This document shows positions 14,369 through 21,999 of a DNA stretch of 23,340 nt, piece after piece. Source of the DNA: Candidatus Margulisiibacteriota bacterium (GTDB lineage Bacteria > Margulisbacteria > Termititenacia > Termititenacales > Termititenacaceae); NCBI GenBank assembly GCA_031267055.1, contig JAIRZV010000130.1:1-23340 (forward strand). Direction: 5' to 3'. The stretch's first letter is position 1. Every line of letters begins with the position of its first letter. The translations under genes and the position numbers were made by a program. The notes beneath the pieces are model-generated. The model was not told where the DNA came from. It did no database searches and was given only the letters and a program-made list of their open reading frames with translations.

Positions 14369-14717
14369 AATTTCTGTCATTATTCCGACGCGTGACCGGC
14401 TGGACTGTCTCAAGCAGACGCTGGCTTCTTTGCAAAAACAAACTTTTACGGATTTTGAAGTGATCGTTTCCGATGACGGCAGCACGGATCGGACGAAATC
14501 GCTGGCCAAACAAAAATTTCCTTTTATTTTTAAATTGGTTTCCCAGCCCAATCTCGGCCGCGCCGCCGCCCGCAATCATGGTTTTAGCGTGGCCGAGGGT
14601 GAGATAATTGTGTTCATTGATGATCATATTATTTTGGATAAAGATTTTTTGAAAGAACATTACAGCGCTCAGCAGAAATTTGCCAAAAAGGCGTTGGTGT
14701 GGTGCGCGGGCGCGTAG
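14361..14717 (+). CDS. Glycosyltransferase family 2 domain, 5' part of a frameshifted GT2-GT4 fusion gene
   Basis: The gene starts at TTG 14361, with GGAG 7 nt upstream, overlapping the aminotransferase stop. The product begins KISVIIPTRDR, typical GT2 nucleotide-sugar binding, followed by VSDDGSTDRT and the metal-binding IDDH. The frame then ends at TAG 14715 soon after a GTGTG sequence at 14697-14701. Removing one TG restores ALVVRGRVEYVKNP and joins this to the downstream frame, giving one protein of about 661 residues. As it stands the 118-residue product lacks the GT2 acceptor half. Either a real mutation or a sequencing or assembly error is possible; the break is not in a homopolymer. 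Confidence 0.8.
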   Translation: MVKISVIIPTRDRLDCLKQTLASLQKQTFTDFEVIVSDDGSTDRTKSLAKQKFPFIFKLVSQPNLGRAAARNHGFSVAEGEIIVFIDDHIILDKDFLKEHYSAQQKFAKKALVWCAGA

Positions 14718-16348
14718 AGTACGTAAAAAATCCAGCAGACGTCCCCAAAAAACCGCCTCGTTTCACGAAAAAAATCAATAAATTCGACGAAAACTCGCCG
14801 TTCGTCAATTTCATCACAAACAATCTTTCTGTCTTGCGTGATGTCATGGAATTGACCGGCGGTTTTGATCCGGACTTCAAAGAATACGGTTTTCAAGATC
14901 AAGAGCTGGGTTTTCGGGCGCGGCAAAGAGGTTTTAAATTTAAGGTCAATCCCAAAGCGGTGGGATATATTTTCAAGGCGGACGGCGAGGACACGCCGGA
15001 AATTCTGGAAAAACGCCTGGACAAATTCCGGCAGGCTGGCCGTTCAGCGGTATTGCTTTCGCGCAAACATTATTGGGCCGGGCTGTGCGTCGGTGTGAAT
15101 TTGTTTAATGTTTTTTTGAATGCGATTTTTTCTCTGGATCAGGATTGGTTTTTGCGTTTTTGCCGGGAGCGTCAAGCCAAAACCAAAGACGAAAAACGCT
15201 GGCAGTATTGGCGCGCCAAAATGCGCTGGGCAATGTTTCTTAAAGGTCTGCGCGAAGGTTTTGACAAATATCCGGCGGACAAATATCAGCCGCGCAGTGG
15301 CGCCAATGTCGTGATGCTGGTGTCGCATCAAGCCGACCTCTCCGGTGCGCCGATCTCACTGGCGATACTGGCCAATCGTTTGCGCGGCAAAGGTTATTAT
15401 CCGGTTTTGGTCTTGCCGCAGTCCGGACCTATTGAACAAAAGATCGACCACGCCCGTGTAAAAACTTTGAAGCTGTCTAAATATTTTAAAGCGCTAAAGC
15501 TGTATATTTATGTGGCGCGTTTTCGTCCGGCGATCATTCACGCCAATACTTTTTTGACCGAATACGCGCTGGACATTGCCCAAAAATTTGGCATTAAAAC
15601 AATAATGCATGTGCGTGAAGATTTGAGCGGTTTTCCCGTGCTGGCCAAAAGACTACTGCGCAAAGCGCGTCGCCTGATCTTGATCTCGCACAGCATGGTG
15701 CGTTATTTTGACAGCGAGCCGACGCGGCTGGACGTGGTGTACAATGCGATCGAAGAATTGCCGAAAAATGAGCCTGCCGCGGAAATTCCCTACAATTTGT
15801 TGTACGCCGGCTCGATCGAGAAACGCAAAGGTTTGTGGGATTTGGCGCGTGCTTTTGCGCTCGTGCAGCAACAAAACCCTAAAGCGACTCTGACGATTTT
15901 GGGACAGGCGCTGTCCTCGGAAAAAATATATTTTTGGAAAATCCGTCGTTTTTTGCAAAAACACGGCCTGCTCTCTGCGGTAAATTTTGCCGGCGTGGTG
16001 AACAATATCGGTACTTATTTGGACAAAGCTTCGCTGGTCGTCGTGCCGTCGCATCAAGAACCTTTTGGCCGCGTGGTTATCGAGGCCATGTCCCGCAAAA
16101 AACTCGTGGTGGCCGCGGCGGTGGGCGGCATACCGGAAATCATCGAGCAGTACCGCAACGGATTTTTGATCGAGCCGGGTAATCCGGAGCAGCTGGCCAA
16201 AATGATTTTGTATGTGTGGAGCAAGACCGCTGAACAAAAAACACAGATCAGGGAAAAAGCTTATCAAACTGTCGCGGAGCATTTTTTGCCGGACGCTTAC
16301 GCCGAGAATATCGCGGCCTGTTACCGGAAATTGCAAAATGACGAATAG
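14699..16348 (+). CDS. GT2 C-terminal half fused to a GT4 glycosyltransferase, 3' part of the frameshifted gene
   Basis: The first roughly 90 residues complete the GT2 domain, including ELTGGFDPDFKEYGFQDQELGFRARQRGF, the usual acceptor-side motif. After a linker, about residue 200 onward is a GT4 (GT-B fold) enzyme: MLVSHQADLSGAPISLAILA, NLLYAGSIEKRKGLWDLARAF, and the EPFGRVVIE donor-binding glutamates followed by GGIPEII. Both domains transfer sugars from nucleotide donors at the cytoplasmic face during polysaccharide assembly. A GTG at 14699 could reinitiate, but the homology shows it is internal to one fusion gene. The end overlaps the flippase gene by 11 nt. Confidence 0.85.
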   Translation: MVRGRVEYVKNPADVPKKPPRFTKKINKFDENSPFVNFITNNLSVLRDVMELTGGFDPDFKEYGFQDQELGFRARQRGFKFKVNPKAVGYIFKADGEDTPEILEKRLDKFRQAGRSAVLLSRKHYWAGLCVGVNLFNVFLNAIFSLDQDWFLRFCRERQAKTKDEKRWQYWRAKMRWAMFLKGLREGFDKYPADKYQPRSGANVVMLVSHQADLSGAPISLAILANRLRGKGYYPVLVLPQSGPIEQKIDHARVKTLKLSKYFKALKLYIYVARFRPAIIHANTFLTEYALDIAQKFGIKTIMHVREDLSGFPVLAKRLLRKARRLILISHSMVRYFDSEPTRLDVVYNAIEELPKNEPAAEIPYNLLYAGSIEKRKGLWDLARAFALVQQQNPKATLTILGQALSSEKIYFWKIRRFLQKHGLLSAVNFAGVVNNIGTYLDKASLVVVPSHQEPFGRVVIEAMSRKKLVVAAAVGGIPEIIEQYRNGFLIEPGNPEQLAKMILYVWSKTAEQKTQIREKAYQTVAEHFLPDAYAENIAACYRKLQNDE

Positions 16349-17606
16349 ATTTAGCAAGCCGGAAGCAATCAAAAAAGCGCTGTTTACTACGTCAGTTCTG
16401 AATTTCATCGCGCGTTGCGCCGGTTATTTGAAAAATATTTCTATTGCCGCGCTGCTGGGCTTTAATTACCAAACGGATGCTTATTTTTTTGCGGCCGGCA
16501 TCATCGCTATTTTCAATATTTTTTCCGGCACAGTTTATTCGGTGGGTATACCATGGCTGACCAGAGCCGGACAGAAAAATAAGCAGGCTTTTGCCAGCTC
16601 CGCCGCGCAACTGCTGGGCTTTAATTTACTGATCTGCGCCGCGATAAGTTTAATTGCCTCAATTGCTTTGCCGATTGTTTCCATGTCGTTTTTACGTGAA
16701 GTTAGGCCTGTTTTTTCGGCGATTTTGTGGATTTTATTTCCCATGATAATTTTAAATTTCTTGTTCACTTACTTTAGCACTGTTTTGCGTTCGCAAAGAT
16801 TGTTCACCATTCAAACCGCCGCCGATTTTTTTAATTCATTCTCTCAGTTTGTCTTAATTACGGCCGGTCTGTTTATTTATAAGACAATTTGGGTTTTGCC
16901 CTGGGCCTTGTTGATTTCCTTAATTCTGGCCGTGCTCTGGCAGTTATTTTTTGTTTTCCGCCATTTGCGGCCGGATTTCCGTCTGGACAAACAATTCAAA
17001 AGCCTGCTCGGACAATTTTTGGTTTTTGCCGCGTTGGGCGCCACCGCTTCATTGTACGCGGTTATTGATAAAGCTTTTGCTTCTTATTTGCCGGAAAAAG
17101 CGATCAGCGCGCTGGTCTACGGCCTTTTGATTAGCCAACTGCCGCAGGGCATAATTAATTTGAACAATATGTTTTTTACCGCCATTTCCGAAAAACCTAA
17201 TTGGCCAACCTTAAATAAATTTATCTGTATCGCGCTGGCGATCAGTGTGCCGTACGCCGCGCTTTTATTTGCCATACCGGATATTTTGGTCGAACTAATT
17301 TTAGGTTACGGACTTTTTGGCGGCGCAGACCTGGCCTATACGGCGACAGCGGTGCGTTATTACGCGCTGGCCTTGCCGTCTTTTTATCTGAATAGTTTTT
17401 TTAATAATGTGCTTGTCGTGAAAAAAATCTTTGGCGGCTTGTTTGCGCTTTCGGTGTCAAATATTATTTTAAATATCGCGGCCAACTATGTTTTTTTGTT
17501 CCGGCTCAAAATGGACTTGACCGGTCTGGTGCTGGCGACAGTTATCGTCAGCTATATCACGTTGGTTGCACAGTGGCTGCTGACGGCCAAGAAGGTAAAA
17601 TTGTGA
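16338..17606 (+). CDS. MurJ/Wzx-like polysaccharide flippase (MOP superfamily)
   Basis: This 422-residue integral membrane protein starts at ATG 16338, inside the end of the previous gene; an upstream reading from 16212 is rejected. It has roughly a dozen hydrophobic helices (for example GTVYSVGIPWL, LLICAAISLIASIALPIV, LLGQFLVFAALGATASLYAV, ATVIVSYITLVAQWLL). The N-terminal region LNFIARCAGYLKNISIAALLGFNYQTDAYFFA resembles MurJ/MviN. In this context it most likely flips a lipid-linked glycan across the cytoplasmic membrane rather than lipid II. Its TGA overlaps the GTG start of glf by 4 nt (GTGA). Confidence 0.82.
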   Translation: MTNRFSKPEAIKKALFTTSVLNFIARCAGYLKNISIAALLGFNYQTDAYFFAAGIIAIFNIFSGTVYSVGIPWLTRAGQKNKQAFASSAAQLLGFNLLICAAISLIASIALPIVSMSFLREVRPVFSAILWILFPMIILNFLFTYFSTVLRSQRLFTIQTAADFFNSFSQFVLITAGLFIYKTIWVLPWALLISLILAVLWQLFFVFRHLRPDFRLDKQFKSLLGQFLVFAALGATASLYAVIDKAFASYLPEKAISALVYGLLISQLPQGIINLNNMFFTAISEKPNWPTLNKFICIALAISVPYAALLFAIPDILVELILGYGLFGGADLAYTATAVRYYALALPSFYLNSFFNNVLVVKKIFGGLFALSVSNIILNIAANYVFLFRLKMDLTGLVLATVIVSYITLVAQWLLTAKKVKL

Positions 17607-17986
17607 GTAAAAAATACGATTACCTTATCGTCGGCTCCGGTCTTTTTGGCGCGGTGTTTGCTTTTCGCGCTAGACAGGCCGGCCAAAAAGTTATGGTCAT
17701 AGACAAACGTCCGCAACTCGGTGGCAATATTTATAGCGAGAATATCGCCGGTGTCAATGTGCACAAATACGGTCCGCATATTTTTCATACAAGCAATAAA
17801 AAAGTCTGGGATTTCGTAACTTCTTTGGTCGAATTTAATAATTTTATCAATATGCCGCTGGCTAATTACCGCGGCAAATTATACAACCTGCCGTTTAATA
17901 TGAACACTTTTTATGCCTTGTGGGGCGTGACCACCCCACCGGTAGCCGCAAAAAAGTTACCCCCCCCCCCCCCCCCCCCAACATAG
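17603..17986 (+). CDS. glf: UDP-galactopyranose mutase, 5' part (interrupted by a C20 tract)
   Basis: Glf converts UDP-galactopyranose to UDP-galactofuranose with reduced FAD. The start is GTG 17603, overlapping the flippase stop. The N-terminus has the FAD dinucleotide motif YLIVGSGLFGAVFA, then VIDKRPQLGGNIY and GVNVHKYGPHIFHTSNKKVW. After NMNTFYALWGVTTP the frame enters a run of 20 C (17960-17979), reads seven prolines and stops at 17984-17986. One more C (21), or 18, would join it to the downstream part and give a normal length of about 371 residues. The prolines replace a segment that is usually helical and charged. The gene is therefore off as assembled. Confidence 0.9.
   Translation: MSKKYDYLIVGSGLFGAVFAFRARQAGQKVMVIDKRPQLGGNIYSENIAGVNVHKYGPHIFHTSNKKVWDFVTSLVEFNNFINMPLANYRGKLYNLPFNMNTFYALWGVTTPPVAAKKLPPPPPPPT
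17960..17979 (+). repeat. C20 homopolymer tract inside glf
   Basis: Twenty consecutive C lie at about codon 120 of glf. The length puts the two halves of the gene out of frame; 18 or 21 would be in frame. Such tracts mutate by slipped-strand mispairing in known contingency loci, but runs of this length are also where short-read assembly and poly-G base calling fail. Confidence 0.85.
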
Positions 17987-18717
17987 ACCTCAAAGAACCA
18001 CAAAATTTAGAGGAACAGGCGCTTGCTCTGGTGGGCAAAGATATTTATGAAACACTGATCAAAGGTTACACCGAAAAACAATGGGGACGCCAATGCGCGG
18101 AGTTGCCGGCTTTTATCATCAAGCGCCTGCCTGTGCGTTTTACTTTTGACAATAATTATTTTAAGGACCGCTATCAGGGCGTTCCGGTTGGAGGGTATAA
18201 TAAATTGAGCGCCGCTTTATTGAAAGACATAGAGACCAAAACCAGCTGCGATTTTTTTGCCGACCGCCCTTACTGGGAAAATCTGTCGGACAAAATCGTG
18301 TACACCGGCGAGATAGACCGCTACTACGATTATAAATTTGGCAAACTGGAGTACCGCTCTCTGCGCTGGGAAACAGAAATTCTCGACTGCGCCAATTATC
18401 AAGGCAGTGCGCTGGTCAATTACACGGAGGCCGCTGTGCCATACACGCGAATTATCGAGTATAAGCATTTTGAATTTGGCGCGCAGCCGCAAACTGTCAT
18501 CAGCCGCGAATATCCGGCGGAGTGGCGGGAGGGAGCCGAGCCTTTTTATCCGATCAACGACGCGAAAAACACCGCGCTTTACAACAAATACGCGGAATTG
18601 GCGCGAAAAGAAAAGCGCGTGATTTTCGGCGGCCGTCTGGCGGAGTATAAATATTATGATATGGATAGGGTGATTGAGAGGGCGCTGGAGAATGTAAAAT
18701 GTCAGATAACAAAATAA
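17980..18717 (+). CDS. glf: UDP-galactopyranose mutase, 3' part
   Basis: This is the remainder of Glf, in the +2 frame relative to the 5' part. It begins NIDLKEPQNLEEQALALVGK, followed by the conserved IKGYTEKQWGRQC, RFTFDNNYF, YTGEIDRYYDYKFGKLEYRSL and EGAEPFYPINDAKNTALY, ending with the FAD-contacting GGRLAEYKYYDMD. All catalytic landmarks are present, so the only lesion is the tract at 17960-17979. The frame is open further upstream, from an ATG at 17920, but those residues lie in the wrong frame before the tract. The last 19 nt overlap the DUF4422 gene. Confidence 0.88.
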   Translation, partial: NIDLKEPQNLEEQALALVGKDIYETLIKGYTEKQWGRQCAELPAFIIKRLPVRFTFDNNYFKDRYQGVPVGGYNKLSAALLKDIETKTSCDFFADRPYWENLSDKIVYTGEIDRYYDYKFGKLEYRSLRWETEILDCANYQGSALVNYTEAAVPYTRIIEYKHFEFGAQPQTVISREYPAEWREGAEPFYPINDAKNTALYNKYAELARKEKRVIFGGRLAEYKYYDMDRVIERALENVKCQITK

Positions 18718-19598
18718 AGATATTAGTTTGTACACACAAGCAAACCGAGTTTCCGCCGGACGATATTTTCCTGCCGATCCATTGCGGCAAAGCCTTGTCT
18801 AATGTTGATTTAGGCATACAGGGTGATGATACCGGTGATAATATCAGCGCGAAAAATGAGACTTTTGCTGAACTGACCGGATTATATTGGGCGTGGAAAA
18901 ATTTGAAAAAATTGTATCCTGATGTTGAATATGTTGGGCTGTGTCATTATCGGAGGTATTTTGCTTTAAGACCGTTATGGAAGACGATTCCTTATGGTTG
19001 GATCGCGGCCAAAACTCTGCCTATGGCACAAAATTACGGTGCGACTTTTCAGCGTATCTTAAAACACAAACAAGTTATTTTAGCGCAGCGCAAAGTTCTT
19101 TCTTGCAACACGTTTACTTTTTATGCCTCAGAAATGCATAGCCGGGACTATCATACGCTTAGACAAATAATTCACGAATTGCAGCCTGATTATGAAGAGG
19201 CTTTTTTAACTGTTTGGGAGGGCAGCAATAAACATTCTCCTTATAATATGTTTATATGCCGTCGGGATTGGCTTGACGAGTATTGTAAATGGTTGTTTCC
19301 AATTTTATATGAAGCAGAACGCCGCATTAAAACTGATAATTATGACGAACATTCCAAAAGAGTTTTCGCTATGTTAAGCGAACATCTTTTAAATGTATAT
19401 GTTCATCAACATGGTTTTAATGTTAAATATTTGCCAATTTTTTTTCTTGATAATAAAGATGGCAGAATTTTATTTTTTAAAAATTTGTTTAGCGTGATGA
19501 TAAAAACATTAGCTTTTTGGCTGCAAATGCCGACAGTCTTTTTATTTAGCAGTAAATATTATGCGCGAAAGAGAAAAAGTGTTTATGAAAACAATTAA
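18699..19598 (+). CDS. DUF4422 domain glycosyltransferase
   Basis: This 299-residue protein matches DUF4422, a family found in capsule and O-antigen clusters and considered glycosyltransferases. Visible hallmarks are KILVCTHKQTEFPPDDIFLPI, the segment GDDTGDNISAKNETFAELTGLYWAWKN, and YVGLCHYRRYF. The ATG at 18699 has GGAG 8 nt upstream and overlaps the end of glf by 19 nt. A hydrophobic, basic C-terminus (VMIKTLAFWLQMPTVFLF) may associate with the membrane. From here on the coding sequence is more AT-rich than the arg cluster and the early part of this cluster, which suggests separate acquisition. The acceptor and sugar are unknown; with glf adjacent, galactofuranose is one possible donor. 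Confidence 0.85.
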   Translation: MSDNKIKILVCTHKQTEFPPDDIFLPIHCGKALSNVDLGIQGDDTGDNISAKNETFAELTGLYWAWKNLKKLYPDVEYVGLCHYRRYFALRPLWKTIPYGWIAAKTLPMAQNYGATFQRILKHKQVILAQRKVLSCNTFTFYASEMHSRDYHTLRQIIHELQPDYEEAFLTVWEGSNKHSPYNMFICRRDWLDEYCKWLFPILYEAERRIKTDNYDEHSKRVFAMLSEHLLNVYVHQHGFNVKYLPIFFLDNKDGRILFFKNLFSVMIKTLAFWLQMPTVFLFSSKYYARKRKSVYENN

Positions 19599-19600
19599 TA

Positions 19601-19609
19601 TGTTATAAT
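19601..19609 (+). promoter_or_regulatory. Extended -10 promoter before the FkbM methyltransferase gene
   Basis: TGTTATAAT at 19601-19609 lies 2 bases after the stop of the DUF4422 gene and about 30 nt before the next ATG. It has the same form as the elements before argB and, on the minus strand, DUF4160. No good -35 box is visible. It could drive the last three plus-strand genes independently. Confidence 0.5.
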
Positions 19610-19639
19610 TAAGATAAGTAGTGTCTAGAGGGAACAACG

Positions 19640-20188
19640 ATGTTTAAGCGGTTGATTAAGTGGTTTTGTAGTATTATTAAATTTAACCCCTGGCGTCTTT
19701 ATAAAGATGTGCAAGAAATCAAACATATTCTATATAAGAAATATTACCAAGAAAATTTTATACACACAGTTTTTATGGATAATTTAGAGTTTAAGTTTTG
19801 CGATTTGTTTTTGTCCAAAACAGTTGATTGTGTATCTGAGGAATTGAAAAATAATTCTTACCATTTTTCTGATATTAAATTTGCCCCGGGAGACAGAGTG
19901 ATCGATATTGGCGGCAATATCGGCATGGTGTCAATTTATTTAGCTAAAAAATATCCATTTTTGAAAATATATGCCTTTGAGCCGGTCAAAGCCAATTATG
20001 AAAATTTTAAGAAAAATATTGAACTGAACAATATTCATAAAGGCGTTATAACGCTGGTGAACAGCGCGGTAACCAAAGACGGCCGCGAGCTAAATTTATC
20101 CTGGCTGCCGCTGCTGACTGGCAGTTCCTCGGCTTTTAATGAGCGGGGGGGGGGGGGGTCCGAGAATTTATGCTTGAAAAACGGGTAA
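19640..20188 (+). CDS. FkbM-family methyltransferase, 5' part (interrupted by a G14 tract)
   Basis: FkbM-type enzymes O-methylate sugars or other hydroxyl groups using S-adenosylmethionine. The start ATG 19640 has GAGGG upstream. The SAM-binding motif is RVIDIGGNIGMVSIYLA at about residues 86-102, followed by IYAFEPVKANYENFKKNIELN and SAVTKDGRELNLSW. At SSSAFNER the frame meets 14 G (20145-20158), reads four glycines, then runs out of frame to a stop at 20186. A tract of 12 or 15 G would continue into the downstream part, giving about 267 residues, the normal family length. Confidence 0.88.
   Translation: MFKRLIKWFCSIIKFNPWRLYKDVQEIKHILYKKYYQENFIHTVFMDNLEFKFCDLFLSKTVDCVSEELKNNSYHFSDIKFAPGDRVIDIGGNIGMVSIYLAKKYPFLKIYAFEPVKANYENFKKNIELNNIHKGVITLVNSAVTKDGRELNLSWLPLLTGSSSAFNERGGGGSENLCLKNG
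20145..20158 (+). repeat. G14 homopolymer tract inside the FkbM gene
   Basis: Fourteen consecutive G begin at codon 169 of the gene. Length 14 breaks the frame; 12 or 15 would restore it as NERGGGGVREFMLEKRVK. Here the coding strand is G-rich, whereas in glf the coding strand is C-rich. Confidence 0.85.
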
Positions 20189-20442
20189 AAACAACAACGC
20201 TTAACGCGATTTTTATGGACTATAATATTTCAAAATGTAAATTATTGAAAATTGATTGTGAAGGCGCAGAGTATGAAATTTTGGCTGATGCTGAGGAGTT
20301 TTTGAAAAAATGCGCTCATCTGCGCGGCGAATTTCATCAATACAAATCCAGCGGTCTGACAGTAAAACGGGCTGAAAATTTAGAAAAATACTGTAAACAA
20401 TTTATTGATGATGTGTGTGTTGAAATCTGCAAGCAGCCATAA
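20170..20442 (+). CDS. FkbM-family methyltransferase, 3' part
   Basis: The remainder of the FkbM domain: EKRVKTTTLNAIF, then the family motif CKLLKIDCEGAEYEIL, HLRGEFHQYKSS, and the end ENLEKYCKQFIDDVCVEICK. The apparent ATG at 20170 is an internal methionine; the true frame extends back to the G tract. All C-terminal landmarks are intact, so the tract is the only lesion. The stop is 6 nt before the next glycosyltransferase gene. Its last 20 residues resemble the tail of the partial gene at the right edge of the window. Confidence 0.85.
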   Translation: MLEKRVKTTTLNAIFMDYNISKCKLLKIDCEGAEYEILADAEEFLKKCAHLRGEFHQYKSSGLTVKRAENLEKYCKQFIDDVCVEICKQP

Positions 20443-20448
20443 TTAAAG

Positions 20449-21252
20449 ATGATCCCTAAAAAAATCCATTATTGCTGGCTAAGTGGCGAACCGTTACCGA
20501 AAGATATTTTGCGCTGTATGCAAACCTGGCGGGACAAAATGCCCGATTACGAATGGGTGCTCTGGGATAAAAATAGATTTGATATTAACTCGGTCGATTT
20601 TGTACGTGAGGCTTGCGCGGCCAAAAAATGGGCGTTTGCGGCGGATTATATTCGAGCCTATGCCTTGTATACAGAGGGCGGCATTTATCTGGATACCGAT
20701 GTTATTGTAAAAAAAAGCTTCGATGAATTTTTGCAATACGATTTCTTTTCCGCAGTGGATTATGTGCCGGGCATAGCCAGAAAATATAGAGCAGAATCTC
20801 TTTTAGATCCGGACGGAACCTTAAAAGATGAAACAACCCTGAAAGTACCCGGTTTAAGCGTCAATGCCGCTATATTGGGCGGAGTAGCCGGCCATAATTA
20901 TTTAAAAGATTGCCTGCTTTGGTATGAGACGCATCATTTTGACGCTAATTATAATACTAAATATATTGCGCCAGACATTTATGCCAAGACAGCCCTAAAA
21001 TACGGTTTTCGCTATATAAACGAATTACAATATTTAGATTGTAATATGGTAATTTTTCCTGCTGCTGTTTTTGCTACAAATAGATTATTGGCCGATGAAA
21101 ATGCCTATGCTATCCATTATACTCTAGGCAGTTGGGTTGAACGTAATTTTTGGGAAAGATTATTGTTTAAGCTTACTACCAACAATTTCCTGCGTAAAAT
21201 TTTTGGCAAAAAACATTACGCGTCGGCAAGAGAACTTATTGGACAAATATAA
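20449..21252 (+). CDS. GT32-type glycosyltransferase with DXD sugar-binding motif, copy 1
   Basis: This 267-residue enzyme opens with MIPKKIHYCWLSGEPLPKDI, the hallmark of the DXD sugar-binding (Gly_transf_sug, GT32) family. It continues with MQTWRDKMPDYEWVLWDKNRFD, the nucleotide-sugar region KWAFAADYIRAYALYTEGG, and the metal-binding YLDTDVIV. It transfers a sugar from a nucleotide donor, probably during surface glycan assembly. It is clearly paralogous to the next gene, especially over the first 120 residues; the later part diverges, consistent with a different acceptor. Its TAA overlaps the next ATG by 1 nt (TAATG). The start has only a weak Shine-Dalgarno site. Confidence 0.9.
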   Translation: MIPKKIHYCWLSGEPLPKDILRCMQTWRDKMPDYEWVLWDKNRFDINSVDFVREACAAKKWAFAADYIRAYALYTEGGIYLDTDVIVKKSFDEFLQYDFFSAVDYVPGIARKYRAESLLDPDGTLKDETTLKVPGLSVNAAILGGVAGHNYLKDCLLWYETHHFDANYNTKYIAPDIYAKTALKYGFRYINELQYLDCNMVIFPAAVFATNRLLADENAYAIHYTLGSWVERNFWERLLFKLTTNNFLRKIFGKKHYASARELIGQI

Positions 21253-21992
21253 TGACCATTCCTAAAAAGATTCATTACTGTTGGCTTGGTAATGCCAAAA
21301 TTCCTGCTGAATTACAGAAGTGTATGCAGACTTGGCGAGACAAGATGCCGGATTATGAAATAATTTGCTGGGATGAAAAAAGATTTGATATTAACTCTGT
21401 AAAATTTGTGCAAGAGGCCTATCAAGCCAGACAATGGGCGTTTGCGGCAGATTATATTCGGCTTTATGCGCTTTATACGGAAGGCGGTATTTATCTGGAT
21501 ACTGATGTTATTGTAAAGAAAAGCTTCAATGAATTTTTGCAGTATGATTTTTTCTCTGCCGTTGAATATCAAACTACGGCTAAAAAACAAATTCCGGGTA
21601 TTTTAATGGCTGTGTTAGGCAGTGTGGCTCGGCATCTTTTCATTAAAGATTGTCTAGCTTGGTATGAAAGTAATCCGTTTATTTTGTCGGACGGCAGCCA
21701 AAATATTTCATTGATTGGTCCGGGTATCTACGCTAGAATTGCCGAAAAATACGGCTTTCAGTATAAAAATGAAACACAATTTTTAAAGAATAATATGGTG
21801 ATTTTCCCCTCAACAGTTTTCTCTACCAATAGCATAGACGTGGCCAAAGATGTTTATGCTGTGCATTATTGCAATGCCAGTTGGCAGTCAAAAGATTGGT
21901 TAAAATTTTTCCGCCGGAATAAATTTATCCGTGAAATTTTTGGCCTTGAGTCATTTAAAACAATCACTGACATTATCAACGGAAAATTTTAG
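21252..21992 (+). CDS. GT32-type glycosyltransferase with DXD sugar-binding motif, copy 2
   Basis: This 246-residue paralogue of the preceding gene has IPKKIHYCWLGNAKIPAELQ, CMQTWRDKMPDYEIICWDEK, WAFAADYIRLYALYTEGG and DTD in YLDTDVIVKKSF. The block around the DXD motif is closely similar between the copies at the DNA level too, including EFLQYDFFSAV, while the central region is about 20 residues shorter here. Start and stop of the pair overlap, so they are translated together. A tandem duplication followed by divergence is the simplest history. It is the last plus-strand gene; the convergent GT4 gene ends 7 bp away. Confidence 0.9.
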   Translation: MTIPKKIHYCWLGNAKIPAELQKCMQTWRDKMPDYEIICWDEKRFDINSVKFVQEAYQARQWAFAADYIRLYALYTEGGIYLDTDVIVKKSFNEFLQYDFFSAVEYQTTAKKQIPGILMAVLGSVARHLFIKDCLAWYESNPFILSDGSQNISLIGPGIYARIAEKYGFQYKNETQFLKNNMVIFPSTVFSTNSIDVAKDVYAVHYCNASWQSKDWLKFFRRNKFIREIFGLESFKTITDIINGKF

Positions 21993-21999
21993 ACTTACA

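Noticed and set aside
14699..14717. Two independent overlapping genes instead of a frameshift
   Set aside because: The upstream product lacks the acceptor half of GT2 and the downstream product begins with exactly that half; deleting two bases joins them seamlessly.
15653..16408. Long open frame of 251 codons antisense to the GT4 domain
   Set aside because: It overlaps a clear glycosyltransferase in antisense and shows no family features.
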